Shown: piece by piece, positions 14,507 to 21,685 of the stretch
Layout of the letters: every line of letters begins with the position of its first letter
Position numbering within the stretch: position 1 is the first letter of the stretch
Source of the DNA: an uncultured Clostridia bacterium
GTDB lineage: Bacteria > Bacillota > Clostridia > TANB77 > CAG-508
Assembly (NCBI GenBank): GCA_948735595.1
Contig: CAPXSA010000019.1
Coordinates: 1-27,689 of the forward strand
DNA length: 27,689 nucleotides
Reading direction: 5' to 3'
The notes under the pieces: generated by a model
Told to the model about the DNA's origin: nothing
Seen by the model: the letters and a program-made list of their open reading frames with translations, nothing else
The model's database searches: none
Program-made: the position numbers and the translations under genes

Positions 14507-16126
14507 TTAATAAATAATCAATTTACTATTTAATTCGCTTAAAGTGGTTATACCATCTAATACTTTGCGAATACCGTCTATAATAAATGGTTCATAACCT
14601 GATTCTAATGCTTTTTTTCTAATCTCGAAGCTAGAAGCATCTTTAGTGATTAATTCTTTAATATCGTCATTTACTAAAAGGATTTCAAAGATAGCAATTC
14701 TCTCATAATATCCTGTATTGTTACAACGTTTGCATCCTACTGCTTCATATGTTTTCTTTCCTTCTAAATCGAAGTTCTTGCCATATTTTTCACCGATTTC
14801 TTTGATAACTTGTTTTTCTTGTTCTGTGAAGTCACGTTCTTTAGCACAATGTGGACAAATTTTTCTAATTAATCTTTGAGAAAGTGATGTTGCTAGGATA
14901 CTTGCAATATCATAATTTGAAATACCAATTTTTCTAAGTCTTGTAATAACCTCTATACTATCAATGGTGTGGATAGTTGATAATACATAGTGTCCTGTTT
15001 GACCTGCTTGCATAGCAATTTCAGCAGTTTCTTTATCACGAATCTCTCCTACTAGGATAATATCAGGGTCTTGTCTTAATACTGTTCTTAGAGAATCTGA
15101 GAAAGATGCCTTACTATCTATTTCTATTTGGTTTAATCCATTAATTCTAATTTCTACTGGATCTTCAATAGTTGTAATGTTGATTTCTGGTTTATTTAAG
15201 TAATCAATAATACTGTAAAGAGTGGTTGTTTTACCTTCACCAGTAGGAGCCGCAACAACTGTGATACAATTCTTCTTGTTGAAACATTGATTTACTAATT
15301 TTTCATCACGTGGGAAGCCTAACTCAAAGATTTCTTTTACATTTCCATTTTTCTTTAAAAGTCTTAATACGAATTTTTCTCCATATACATTTTTTTGTGA
15401 AGATACACGGATATTATAGTCTGGATAAAGCAAAATTCTACCATCTTGCGATTCTTGTTTTTCTTGATGCATATTAGAAATTGCTTTTAATCTTCCTATA
15501 ATTTGTGGTTGTTTATCTTTTTCAATATCTACAGCTGTCATCAACTGACCATCAATTCTATAACGAACTCTTACTGTATTTTCTAATGGTTCAATGTGAA
15601 TATCGCTTGCTCTTTTTTCCATAGCAGTTTTGATAATGGTGTCTACTAAACCTGAAACATCTGCATTTGTATTAATGTTTTCAGTAGCAGTTCCTTCTAA
15701 AGTTCCTAATAAATATTCAATATTGGTTTCAAAAGTAATATATTTTTCCATAATAAGACCTTTATTTAATAATAATAGTCTTACTACTTCTACTGATCTT
15801 TTGTTAGAAGTATCAGCAAAACATACCTTAATCTTTCCTTGTCCCATATCAAATGGTATCGCTTTATTTTGTTTTGCAATATCTAAAGAAATATATTCTA
15901 GTATGTTGATTTTAACATCTTGTTCTTGTAATAGAATAGCATTTTCATCTAAAATGCTTCCAATAGCACTTATTAAAACATGAGGGTCACAAAGTCCTAA
16001 AATGTTTAAGATATCTCCCATTTTTTTATTTGGATGTAGTTTTTGATAATCTAATGCTTTTTCAATATCCCCCTCTGATACTACTCCTCTTTTTACAAGT
16101 TCAATTCCCAATGGTTGTTTTCCCAT
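14507..16126 (-). CDS. pilB: Type IV pilus assembly ATPase PilB
   Basis: From ATG 16126 the product is 539 aa. An N-terminal MshEN/GspE_N-like domain begins GIELVKRGVVSEGDIEKALD. The ATPase core has RASDIHIEPLENTVRVRYRIDG-type N2 domain sequence, Walker A APTGEGKTTTLYSII (about 293-307; the first Gly of the usual GPTGSGKT is Ala), Asp box IILVGEIRDKETAEIAMQAG and His box STIHTIDS. A zinc site is formed by CPHC and CKRC in the C-terminal part, as in PilB/GspE. PilB powers pilus extension. A TTG nine codons upstream (16153) is rejected because AAGGAG lies 6 bases before 16126, inside that longer frame. Confidence 0.93.
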   Translation of the reverse strand: MGKQPLGIELVKRGVVSEGDIEKALDYQKLHPNKKMGDILNILGLCDPHVLISAIGSILDENAILLQEQDVKINILEYISLDIAKQNKAIPFDMGQGKIKVCFADTSNKRSVEVVRLLLLNKGLIMEKYITFETNIEYLLGTLEGTATENINTNADVSGLVDTIIKTAMEKRASDIHIEPLENTVRVRYRIDGQLMTAVDIEKDKQPQIIGRLKAISNMHQEKQESQDGRILLYPDYNIRVSSQKNVYGEKFVLRLLKKNGNVKEIFELGFPRDEKLVNQCFNKKNCITVVAAPTGEGKTTTLYSIIDYLNKPEINITTIEDPVEIRINGLNQIEIDSKASFSDSLRTVLRQDPDIILVGEIRDKETAEIAMQAGQTGHYVLSTIHTIDSIEVITRLRKIGISNYDIASILATSLSQRLIRKICPHCAKERDFTEQEKQVIKEIGEKYGKNFDLEGKKTYEAVGCKRCNNTGYYERIAIFEILLVNDDIKELITKDASSFEIRKKALESGYEPFIIDGIRKVLDGITTLSELNSKLIIY

Positions 16127-16165
16127 ATGTTTCTCCTTTCTCTTTTGCGACAAAATTCTATTTTT

Positions 16166-16171
16166 ATTATA
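16166..16171 (-). promoter_or_regulatory. Possible internal promoter before pilB
   Basis: On the minus strand a perfect TATAAT (16171-16166) lies about 40 bases before the pilB ATG, in the only gap above 90 bases in this part of the operon. The best -35, TTGTAT, is only 15 bases upstream of it, so the promoter is uncertain. Confidence 0.4.
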
Positions 16172-16218
16172 CTATACTTTTGTAAAATACAACATATTTT
16201 TTACCGATTTACAAGAAT

Positions 16219-16656
16219 TTACCAATATCTTAATGTATAGTCTATTCCATTTTTTAAATTTACTTTTCCACCAATAGACATTTTAACATTAATAATCTGC
16301 TTTGTTGTGCTAGATACTTGTTCTGTAGTAGATCCAAAGCTAAAACTATCTACTTTTTCTGTTATTTTTGTACCATTTCTATAAACTGCTTTTTCACTTG
16401 CCTTGTATTCATAAATTGTCCCATCATCAAATTCTACGCATTCTGTGGTAACCACTGCTGTGTTATTGTTTTTTACATCTCCAATGAAAAACATACTAAA
16501 TTTATTAAATTCTGGTGCATATTTTTCTTGACCTTTTACTTCATTCATGTTAGAAACAAAAAGAGATGAAAAGCCTGCAATAGCAGTAACCGTAATCATA
16601 GCTACTACTACATATAGAATTAATGCAGTCAAAGTAATACCTTTTTCTGATTTCAT
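16219..16656 (-). CDS. Minor prepilin (PilW/GspJ-position)
   Basis: The 145-aa product has a short leader MKSEKG followed by ITLTALILYVVVAMITVTAIAG, a prepilin cleavage site and hydrophobic helix. The usual Glu at position +5 is Ala. The remainder is a small polar head domain: DGTIYEYKASEKAVYRNGTK, then SFSFGSTTEQ, resembling PilW/GspJ-type minor pilins, and ending in YTLRYW. Minor pilins prime assembly and sit at the pilus tip. It starts 9 bases after the preceding minor pilin gene, with AGGAGG. The prepilin call is firm; the subtype rests on position and weak resemblance. Confidence 0.8.
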   Translation of the reverse strand: MKSEKGITLTALILYVVVAMITVTAIAGFSSLFVSNMNEVKGQEKYAPEFNKFSMFFIGDVKNNNTAVVTTECVEFDDGTIYEYKASEKAVYRNGTKITEKVDSFSFGSTTEQVSSTTKQIINVKMSIGGKVNLKNGIDYTLRYW

Positions 16657-16665
16657 ACTTTCCTC

Positions 16666-17067
16666 CTATATTTCTTTCACCTTTAATTTTTCTAATACTA
16701 ATTCTTCTGTATTTCCTGCTATTTGATAAGTAAATGTTAATTTTACCATTTTCAAAGTATCTTCTGTGTCATATGGACTTACTTCTATTTTCAAATCCAT
16801 TTTGTCTGAAATATCATATGCTTGCTTATAGGTATCTTCCATGCCATTTTTTACATCTTCATAAGCTATTCTGTCTATATTTTCTAAAATCTGAATGCCA
16901 TATAAACTTGCTACTGCTGTCATTTGGGTTTCAGCCTGTATTTTATAAATTGCTAAATAAGAGCCTGCAATCGTTCCTGCAAACACAGTTAAAATAACCA
17001 TACCTATAATAACATCTTGCATGGTAAAACCTTTATTTGATTTTAACTTTTCCGTAATTTTTTTCAT
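16666..17067 (-). CDS. Minor prepilin (PilV/GspI-like)
   Basis: The 133-aa product has an 11-residue basic leader and the processing site SNKG/FTMQDVIIGMVILTVFAG. It is the only pilin here with an acidic residue (Asp) at position +5, the role played by Glu in classical pilins, as would be expected of a PilV/GspI-type assembly initiator. The head domain contains LYGIQILENIDRIAYEDV and ends LEKLKVKEI. It follows pilD by 8 bases and precedes the second minor pilin. The leader Lys residues and Gly-Phe junction are typical PilD substrates. Confidence 0.82.
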   Translation of the reverse strand: MKKITEKLKSNKGFTMQDVIIGMVILTVFAGTIAGSYLAIYKIQAETQMTAVASLYGIQILENIDRIAYEDVKNGMEDTYKQAYDISDKMDLKIEVSPYDTEDTLKMVKLTFTYQIAGNTEELVLEKLKVKEI

Positions 17068-17075
17068 AGCATCTC

Positions 17076-17885
17076 CTATCTAAAAATATAGAAATTACTA
17101 ATTAATAAAATAATTATGTTAGATATACATAAGAAAAATCCAATAGGTAGCTTCTCCCCTATTTTTACAGTTCTATTCTTTTTGCTATTCATTTTTTGTA
17201 TTATGATATAAAATGCTATCATAAGCAAAGTCATCAATATCGTTAATATACTAACTCCAGAGTAAGTAAAGGTAAGGATAAACATGCAAAGTAACGCTAT
17301 ATCTATCGGATAGCTATTTTTTGCTTTGCGTCTTAGAATCATTGTGTCTAATACTACTAAAATTCCGATAATAGCTAAATATATAACATATCTATATATA
17401 TTAGGATCTTTTTCTACTATATAAAGATATACTATATATAGTGCTTCTACAATATATCCGAATAATAACACTGATTTTTCTACTTTTATTTTTTCTTTGT
17501 CAATCCCTGCAATAATGAATAAGGTTGCTAAATATAAAAGACCAAATACAAAATAAACAATGGTAGATAGTGAACTGTCTAAGACGTTAAGCTTAATAGA
17601 TATGGCAAATAAAACAAAGACAACTCCAGATAATATTTCTAATAGTAAATATCTTGGTCTAATCTTTTGCTTACAATATCTACATTTTCCACCTAAGCAA
17701 ATATAACTAAAAATAGGTATCAAATCTAAAAAAGTTAATTTATGATTACAATTTGGACAAAAGGAACGTTCATGAGTAATATCTCTTTTCAATGGAATAC
17801 GATAAACTGCTAGTGTAAAAAAGCTTCCAAATAAAGTTCCTATGCAAAATATTGCAATATACACAATAAGTTCGATTGCTGCCAT
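17076..17885 (-). CDS. pilD: Prepilin peptidase PilD
   Basis: The 269-aa polytopic membrane protein starts IAIFCIGTLFGSFFTLAVYRIP, the conserved A24 prepilin peptidase opening. The cytoplasmic zinc motif is C43/C46 and C68/C71, in the N-methyltransferase-type loop (CPNC, CRYC), with RPRYLLLEILSG after it. Of the two catalytic Asp, the first is D129 in IIAGIDKEKIKVE. The second is probably D195 in SYPIDIALL, where the usual G-x-GD-x-K is degenerate. About eight membrane helices fit the family. It cleaves prepilin leaders on the cytoplasmic side and N-methylates the new end. It follows the major pilin gene, separated by a large hairpin. Confidence 0.9.
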   Translation of the reverse strand: MAAIELIVYIAIFCIGTLFGSFFTLAVYRIPLKRDITHERSFCPNCNHKLTFLDLIPIFSYICLGGKCRYCKQKIRPRYLLLEILSGVVFVLFAISIKLNVLDSSLSTIVYFVFGLLYLATLFIIAGIDKEKIKVEKSVLLFGYIVEALYIVYLYIVEKDPNIYRYVIYLAIIGILVVLDTMILRRKAKNSYPIDIALLCMFILTFTYSGVSILTILMTLLMIAFYIIIQKMNSKKNRTVKIGEKLPIGFFLCISNIIILLISNFYIFR

Positions 17886-17910
17886 TTATTTTCTCCTGCT
17901 TATTTTGTTT

Positions 17911-17959
17911 GATAAAAGTCGAGGCATATACAATGCTGCATATGCCTTTTGCTTTTATC
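17911..17959 (-). promoter_or_regulatory. Two-tier hairpin between the major pilin gene and pilD
   Basis: Two nested perfect stems form here: an outer 8-bp GATAAAAG/CTTTTATC and an inner 8-bp AGGCATAT/ATATGCCT, with a 10-base loop and small internal loops (3 and 4 bases). It starts 17 bases after the pilin stop. With no strong T-run behind it, it looks less like a full terminator than an attenuator or 3'-end stabiliser giving more pilin than downstream product. Confidence 0.6.
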
Positions 17960-17975
17960 ATAATTGATTTTTCAA

Positions 17976-18446
17976 TTAGTTTGATGCACCATTTAATGTT
18001 GCAAGTACACCACCTGTACCATTTTGAAGGTGTGCTTCATCACTTGGTTTATAAGTTACATTATAAGTTTTACCTTTGTAAGTAACTGTGAATCCATCAC
18101 TTAGTGTTAAGCTACTGATTGTTCCTACTGTAGCTGTAACTGTACCAGTTGGTGTCATAGAGCCTGATAAATTATCTTTAAATAATTGTGTTAACTCTAA
18201 TGAATCACCAGTAGGTGTTACTTTGCTAGGGCTATATACTTCTGCATATAATGATACTAATGCTGTAGATACAGCTTCTTGAACTGCTGCTGTATCAGAT
18301 TTTTGTTGAGCTGTTGTAGCTTGTCCAAAAATTCCGTTATCTGACATTACGTACATGATTGTAATACCAGCTAAGATTAATAATACAACGATAGTAACAA
18401 CTAATGCAACTAAAGTGATACCTCTTTCATTCTTTTGGTTCTTCAT
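17976..18446 (-). CDS. Major type IV pilin (PilA-like)
   Basis: The 156-aa precursor has leader MKNQKNERG and mature start ITLVALVVTIVVLLILAG, then IMYVMSDNGIFGQA, a long N-terminal helix. The soluble part is Ser/Thr/Val-rich with short strands (SLTLSDGFTVTYKGKTYNVTY) and no Cys pair. Position +5 is Ala, not Glu. Its N-terminal 40 residues are almost the same as in the adhesin at 9935-11749, so both could enter one fibre. It has a strong AAGGAG ribosome binding site and is followed by a stable hairpin, both fitting a highly expressed subunit. Choice as major pilin rests on size, location and these expression signals. Confidence 0.82.
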   Translation of the reverse strand: MKNQKNERGITLVALVVTIVVLLILAGITIMYVMSDNGIFGQATTAQQKSDTAAVQEAVSTALVSLYAEVYSPSKVTPTGDSLELTQLFKDNLSGSMTPTGTVTATVGTISSLTLSDGFTVTYKGKTYNVTYKPSDEAHLQNGTGGVLATLNGASN

Positions 18447-18486
18447 GGCTTTTACTCCTTTCTCTTTAGAATTGTTTTGTTATATT

Positions 18487-18510
18487 TTATATTTATTTAA
18501 ATAAATATAA
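18487..18510. repeat. 24-bp A+T-only palindrome upstream of the major pilin gene
   Basis: The 24 bases are a perfect self-complement with half-site TTATATTTATTT. It lies about 40 bases before the pilin ATG and 8 bases after the preceding gene's stop. It could form a hairpin in the RNA, or be an A+T-rich binding site. There is no T-run, so it is not a clear terminator. Confidence 0.5.
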
Positions 18511-18517
18511 CCGAAAA

Positions 18518-18931
18518 TTATTTGTGACCCGTGTTATTAAAGAAAGTTCCTGTTGAATTAGGGTCTGTATTTGTGGCATTTCCACCATTATTGGTATTAC
18601 TTGCGCTGCCACCATTTGGATTTGAAGTGTTTGTACTTACACTAGCTGAAAAAGGGTCCGGTTTTCCGGGTTTATAGCTATGTGTTTGCTTGTATAAGGT
18701 AAGGTCTGAGCCTTTGATTTCATAAGTTACTTCTACCTTATTCATAGCTGCCACTTCTTCATTAATTTCTTCTAGTATATTTTCTTCTGTTTTATATGCT
18801 ACTAATTTATTAGGTACTACTTTGTTCTGTGGTAGTGAATCATAAAAGATAACTCCTAAAACTAGAACAATAGCAACACATAATAAAATCATAATACATA
18901 TTTCTTTAAAAATTGACTTAATTACTCTCAA
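18518..18931 (-). CDS. Hypothetical pilus-operon protein with one membrane helix (PilP position)
   Basis: The 137-aa product has an N-terminal membrane helix (IMILLCVAIVLVLGVIFY, about 13-30) and an outside domain (about 40-85: VVPNKLVAYKTEENILEEINEEV, then VEVTYEIKGSDLTLYKQ). The last ~50 residues are low-complexity, rich in Asn, Gly, Ser and Thr. It occupies the place of pilP, after pilMN and pilO, but I see no PilP sequence signature and a single-membrane cell would need no secretin link. It may complete the PilM-N-O alignment complex. The start is probably TTG, with GGGAG nine bases upstream. Confidence 0.6.
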   Translation of the reverse strand: MRVIKSIFKEICIMILLCVAIVLVLGVIFYDSLPQNKVVPNKLVAYKTEENILEEINEEVAAMNKVEVTYEIKGSDLTLYKQTHSYKPGKPDPFSASVSTNTSNPNGGSASNTNNGGNATNTDPNSTGTFFNNTGHK

Positions 18932-18969
18932 AGTTGTAATCTCCCTTCTAAAAAATTTAATATTTTTTA

Positions 18970-19668
18970 TTATTGTGCTGTTCCTTGAGTTTGGTCAGTA
19001 GTTCCTGTTTGGTCTTGAGTAGTAGTAGATTGTGCATCTGGAGTAGTAGTTGTTGTGTCTGTTGTTGTTCCACTACTAGCATTTTCTGTTTTAATTCTAA
19101 CATTTCTTACAGTAAAGGTTGCCTGTCTACCATTTTCTCCTGAACCAGGAAGGATTTTAAAGTTTTCAATTCTAAATCCTAGTTGGCTATCATCTTCAAT
19201 AGATAATACAAAGTTGATAACAGCTATATAATTTCCTGTTACAGTGAATAGTAGATTCTTACTATCTTCTTCTCCAGTTTCCCCCGCTGTAATATCTAGC
19301 TTTAATTCTACCCCCTCACTAGTTGCATGACTTCCTATTCTAGTCCAAATATATTCCATTTTATAAATTTCTTTTTTAGTCGCTTCTTTTATTTGTTTGT
19401 CTGTACTGATAGAAGCTAGTTCATTATATTCATCTTTTGCTTCCATTAAAGTTTCAACACTTTGTTTTAATTGTTCTGTTTTTTGTACATACTCACTGTG
19501 TATTAACTTTTCTGTTGCTTCTATTTCTCCTGTTAATTTGTCATTTTCTTCTTGAATTCTTTCAACACTTAATACTTCAAAATTGCCTAATGTAATTCCT
19601 TTGAAGATTGCAAAATAGGACAAAATAACTAAAAGTATAATTAAAAGTATAATTAATATCTTTTTCAT
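18970..19668 (-). CDS. pilO: Type IV pilus alignment-complex protein PilO-like
   Basis: The 232-aa protein has a short cytoplasmic N-terminus, one membrane helix (ILIILLIILLVILSYFAIF, 4-22), a coiled coil (about 40-95, ERIQEENDKLTGEIEATEKL) and a ferredoxin-like region (about 110-190: VTGNYIAVINFVLSIEDDS, LGFRIENFKILPG, ATFTVRNVRI). This order is that of PilO. The tail (about 197-232) is almost only Thr, Gln, Ser, Asp and Gly. Its ATG overlaps the pilMN stop (ATGA), so the two are translationally coupled. PilO pairs with PilN to link the cytoplasmic PilM ring with the platform. Confidence 0.78.
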   Translation of the reverse strand: MKKILIILLIILLVILSYFAIFKGITLGNFEVLSVERIQEENDKLTGEIEATEKLIHSEYVQKTEQLKQSVETLMEAKDEYNELASISTDKQIKEATKKEIYKMEYIWTRIGSHATSEGVELKLDITAGETGEEDSKNLLFTVTGNYIAVINFVLSIEDDSQLGFRIENFKILPGSGENGRQATFTVRNVRIKTENASSGTTTDTTTTTPDAQSTTTQDQTGTTDQTQGTAQ

Positions 19669-21308
19669 GGCAAATCTCCTTCTATTACAGTTTGAACAAT
19701 ATTACCCTGCTTAGTTGCTGGCGAAGAAACTACTGTATCTGGGGCAAATATTCCTTGCGTTTTTAATATCGCTTTAAAAATACCTAATTGTTCATATTTT
19801 TCTGATTGAACATTAATGATGATATGCCTTGAAGTTGAATTTTCAATAGAAGTAACTTGTACTCCTTGTGGCATTGCAAACATAATTTGGCTTAATAGAT
19901 TTGGTATTGTTTTCTTATTTTTGCTCTTTTCTGCCACTTGTTCACTAATTGTTTTTAAATTATCTGATAATTGTTTATATTCATTTGTTTTTTGGCTTAC
20001 TTTGCTAATATCTCCATCAACTGCTGCAATTTGTACTTGTGTATCTTGTTTGACATTTGAGACTTCAGTATTTTTTGCTTTTATTTCATGTGCGATATAC
20101 ATAGAAAGAGCAGAATAGATAATGGTTAAAGCTAAAATTCCGCCTCCCACTCTAAGTAGCCATCTTTCAACTCCATCTAATTTTTCACCAAGATTAAACT
20201 TAAATATTCCAGATAAGTTGATACTTTTTCCTAAAATATCTCCTTTTTTCTTTTTACCATCTGAGCCCTCTGATTTAGAGAACATTTCTCCTAAGTCATC
20301 TTTCCAGTCTCTTTTCTTAAAGTTCATATCTTTTAGTCCATAGCCTAACCCTTGAAGGGCTAGAGCAATAGCCGAATTAACTTCAATATAATCTTTCATG
20401 TTAATTTTGATACTGTCTTTTAAGAAATATGGTTTCATAATTTCACATTTTTCAGTTTGGAAAAATTCTTGGAAGTATAAATCAATATTGTTTACCACTG
20501 ATAATGTTCCAGTAATATAAATTTTGTTTACTTTTATTGTTTGAGTTGCTAAAGTCTCTTGTACTTTAGTTGCTATCTTATACAAAGTAGGCATGATATC
20601 ATCTAAATATTCATTTTCTTCGTCTTGTAATTCTTTACCTTCCATTGTATAAATAGTACTATTTTTACATATTTCATATGCTTTAGAATAAGAATTTTCT
20701 TTACTATTTATACTATCAAGTACTGTTTTAGCACCTTCTTCAATTGTTTCTACATGGTATATTTTTTGGTCAACAATTGTAGTAATGGTAGTCTTTTCTT
20801 GCATATTAATAATAACAACATTTTCTTTTTCTTTTAAGTTTGCTATATTTGCAATTGTAATTCCTATTGGAGAAATAGTAGATGCTTTAAATTCTCCAAG
20901 TGATTGTTCTAGTGTATTAATACTATTTTTGTTAGATGCCACATGAATTACTTTTACTTTTTCTTTATCTTCTACACTATTTGCTAAAGCATATCTTGTT
21001 TCAAAAGCATTTTTGTTGATGTTCTTTTCTGCGCACATAGCTTCAAATTCTGTACTAATTGCTTTTCTTAAATCATTCTTGTTTAGCAAGCTAAACATAT
21101 AAAGATAATCATAAGTTTCTTCTGATAAATTAACACTGATTGGTATTTTAAAGCTAACAGTATCTGCTATAATTTGCCTAATAGCATCTCCTAATCTATC
21201 ATAGAATTTTATCCCGAACGATTCTATTCTTAAGATGTCACGTTCTTTCGAAACTTTTGCATATTTAATTAAATTTGGTTCAATATATAATCCTAAACAG
21301 CTTGCCAT
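19665..21308 (-). CDS. PilM-PilN fusion protein
   Basis: The 547-aa product joins two parts normally encoded separately. Residues 1-322 are an actin-like PilM (CLGLYIEPNLIKYAKVS, SVNLSEETYDYLYMFSLL, NVVIINMQEKTTITTIVDQ, EVNSAIALALQGLGYG). At 328 comes MNFKKRDW, the place of the PilN 'iNLLPWR' peptide that docks into PilM. A charged linker (about 340-380), a membrane helix (383-406, WLLRVGGGILALTIIYSALSMYI), a coiled coil (about 410-465) and a PilN-like periplasmic domain (VTSIENSTSRHIIINVQSEKYEQL) follow. Fixing PilM and PilN in one chain removes the need for docking. It is the first gene of the pilus operon, with an AAGGAG site, and overlaps pilO by four bases. Confidence 0.85.
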   Translation of the reverse strand: MASCLGLYIEPNLIKYAKVSKERDILRIESFGIKFYDRLGDAIRQIIADTVSFKIPISVNLSEETYDYLYMFSLLNKNDLRKAISTEFEAMCAEKNINKNAFETRYALANSVEDKEKVKVIHVASNKNSINTLEQSLGEFKASTISPIGITIANIANLKEKENVVIINMQEKTTITTIVDQKIYHVETIEEGAKTVLDSINSKENSYSKAYEICKNSTIYTMEGKELQDEENEYLDDIMPTLYKIATKVQETLATQTIKVNKIYITGTLSVVNNIDLYFQEFFQTEKCEIMKPYFLKDSIKINMKDYIEVNSAIALALQGLGYGLKDMNFKKRDWKDDLGEMFSKSEGSDGKKKKGDILGKSINLSGIFKFNLGEKLDGVERWLLRVGGGILALTIIYSALSMYIAHEIKAKNTEVSNVKQDTQVQIAAVDGDISKVSQKTNEYKQLSDNLKTISEQVAEKSKNKKTIPNLLSQIMFAMPQGVQVTSIENSTSRHIIINVQSEKYEQLGIFKAILKTQGIFAPDTVVSSPATKQGNIVQTVIEGDLP

Positions 21309-21398
21309 CTTTTTCTCCTTCGTTCAAAAATAAATTTTTCTATTCTTAGATTTTACAAAAATCACACAAAAATACTTGAAGTTTTTGTATTTTTTTAC

Positions 21399-21422
21399 AA
21401 AATATGACCTTTTCCATATTTT
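21399..21422 (-). promoter_or_regulatory. Hairpin in the pilus operon leader
   Basis: An 8-bp perfect stem (AAAATATG/CATATTTT) with an 8-base loop begins a few bases after the likely transcription start. The leader to the pilMN ATG is about 117 bases and A+T-rich. I see no cyclic-di-GMP riboswitch core in it. Confidence 0.4.
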
Positions 21423-21431
21423 TATGTTTTT

Positions 21432-21459
21432 ATTTTATCTGTTTCTAATGAAAAGTCAA
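21432..21459 (-). promoter_or_regulatory. Promoter of the type IV pilus operon
   Basis: On the minus strand TTGACT (21459-21454), a 16-base spacer and TAAAAT (21437-21432) form a good vegetative promoter about 125 bases before the pilMN start. Three 11-bp repeats lie just upstream. Confidence 0.7.
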
Positions 21460-21485
21460 TATGGTTTTCCATTTTTTAACACAAA

Positions 21486-21518
21486 TGTAATATTGTTGTA
21501 ATATTGTTGTAATATTGT
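21486..21518. repeat. Three tandem 11-bp repeats upstream of the pilus promoter
   Basis: TGTAATATTGT occurs three times with no gap and no mismatch; on the minus strand the unit is ACAATATTACA. A degraded fourth copy (TTGTTGTAAC) follows. The array ends 26 bases before the -35. The 11-base period places each unit on about the same helix face, as for an activator array or a curved A-tract-like element. Confidence 0.7.
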
Positions 21519-21590
21519 TCTTGTTGTAACACATTTTGTTTTATTTCTTGTCGAGATTCACTTTTTTATCAATTAAAATTTCTGCTATAA

Positions 21591-21660
21591 AATAAAAAGT
21601 ATTTATAATAAGAAAAGTTCAGCCATTAAAGACAAACATTTATTATAAATACTTTTTATT
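21591..21660 (-). terminator. 21-bp perfect inverted repeat after uppP, probable terminator
   Basis: Two 21-base arms are exact complements (left arm begins AATAAAAAGTATTTATAATA), separated by 28 bases. It starts 25 bases after the uppP stop, and the minus strand leaves it through CTTTTTATTTTATAG, so it can end the uppP operon. The arms are unusually long and the loop unusually large for a simple terminator; a small non-autonomous repeat element is possible. Confidence 0.55.
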
Positions 21661-21685
21661 CGTTATATATATTATTTTTTAATTA

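Noticed and set aside
16127..16153. Longer pilB starting at TTG 16153
   Set aside because: The ribosome binding site AAGGAG is inside that extension, 6 bases before the ATG at 16126, and the family start fits the latter.
17770..17961. Minus-strand 63-codon frame between the pilin gene and pilD
   Set aside because: It overlaps the start of pilD and the nested hairpin and has no recognisable sequence.
21309..21431. Cyclic-di-GMP riboswitch in the pilus operon leader
   Set aside because: Clostridial pilus operons often have one, but this leader is almost only A/T and lacks the conserved core.
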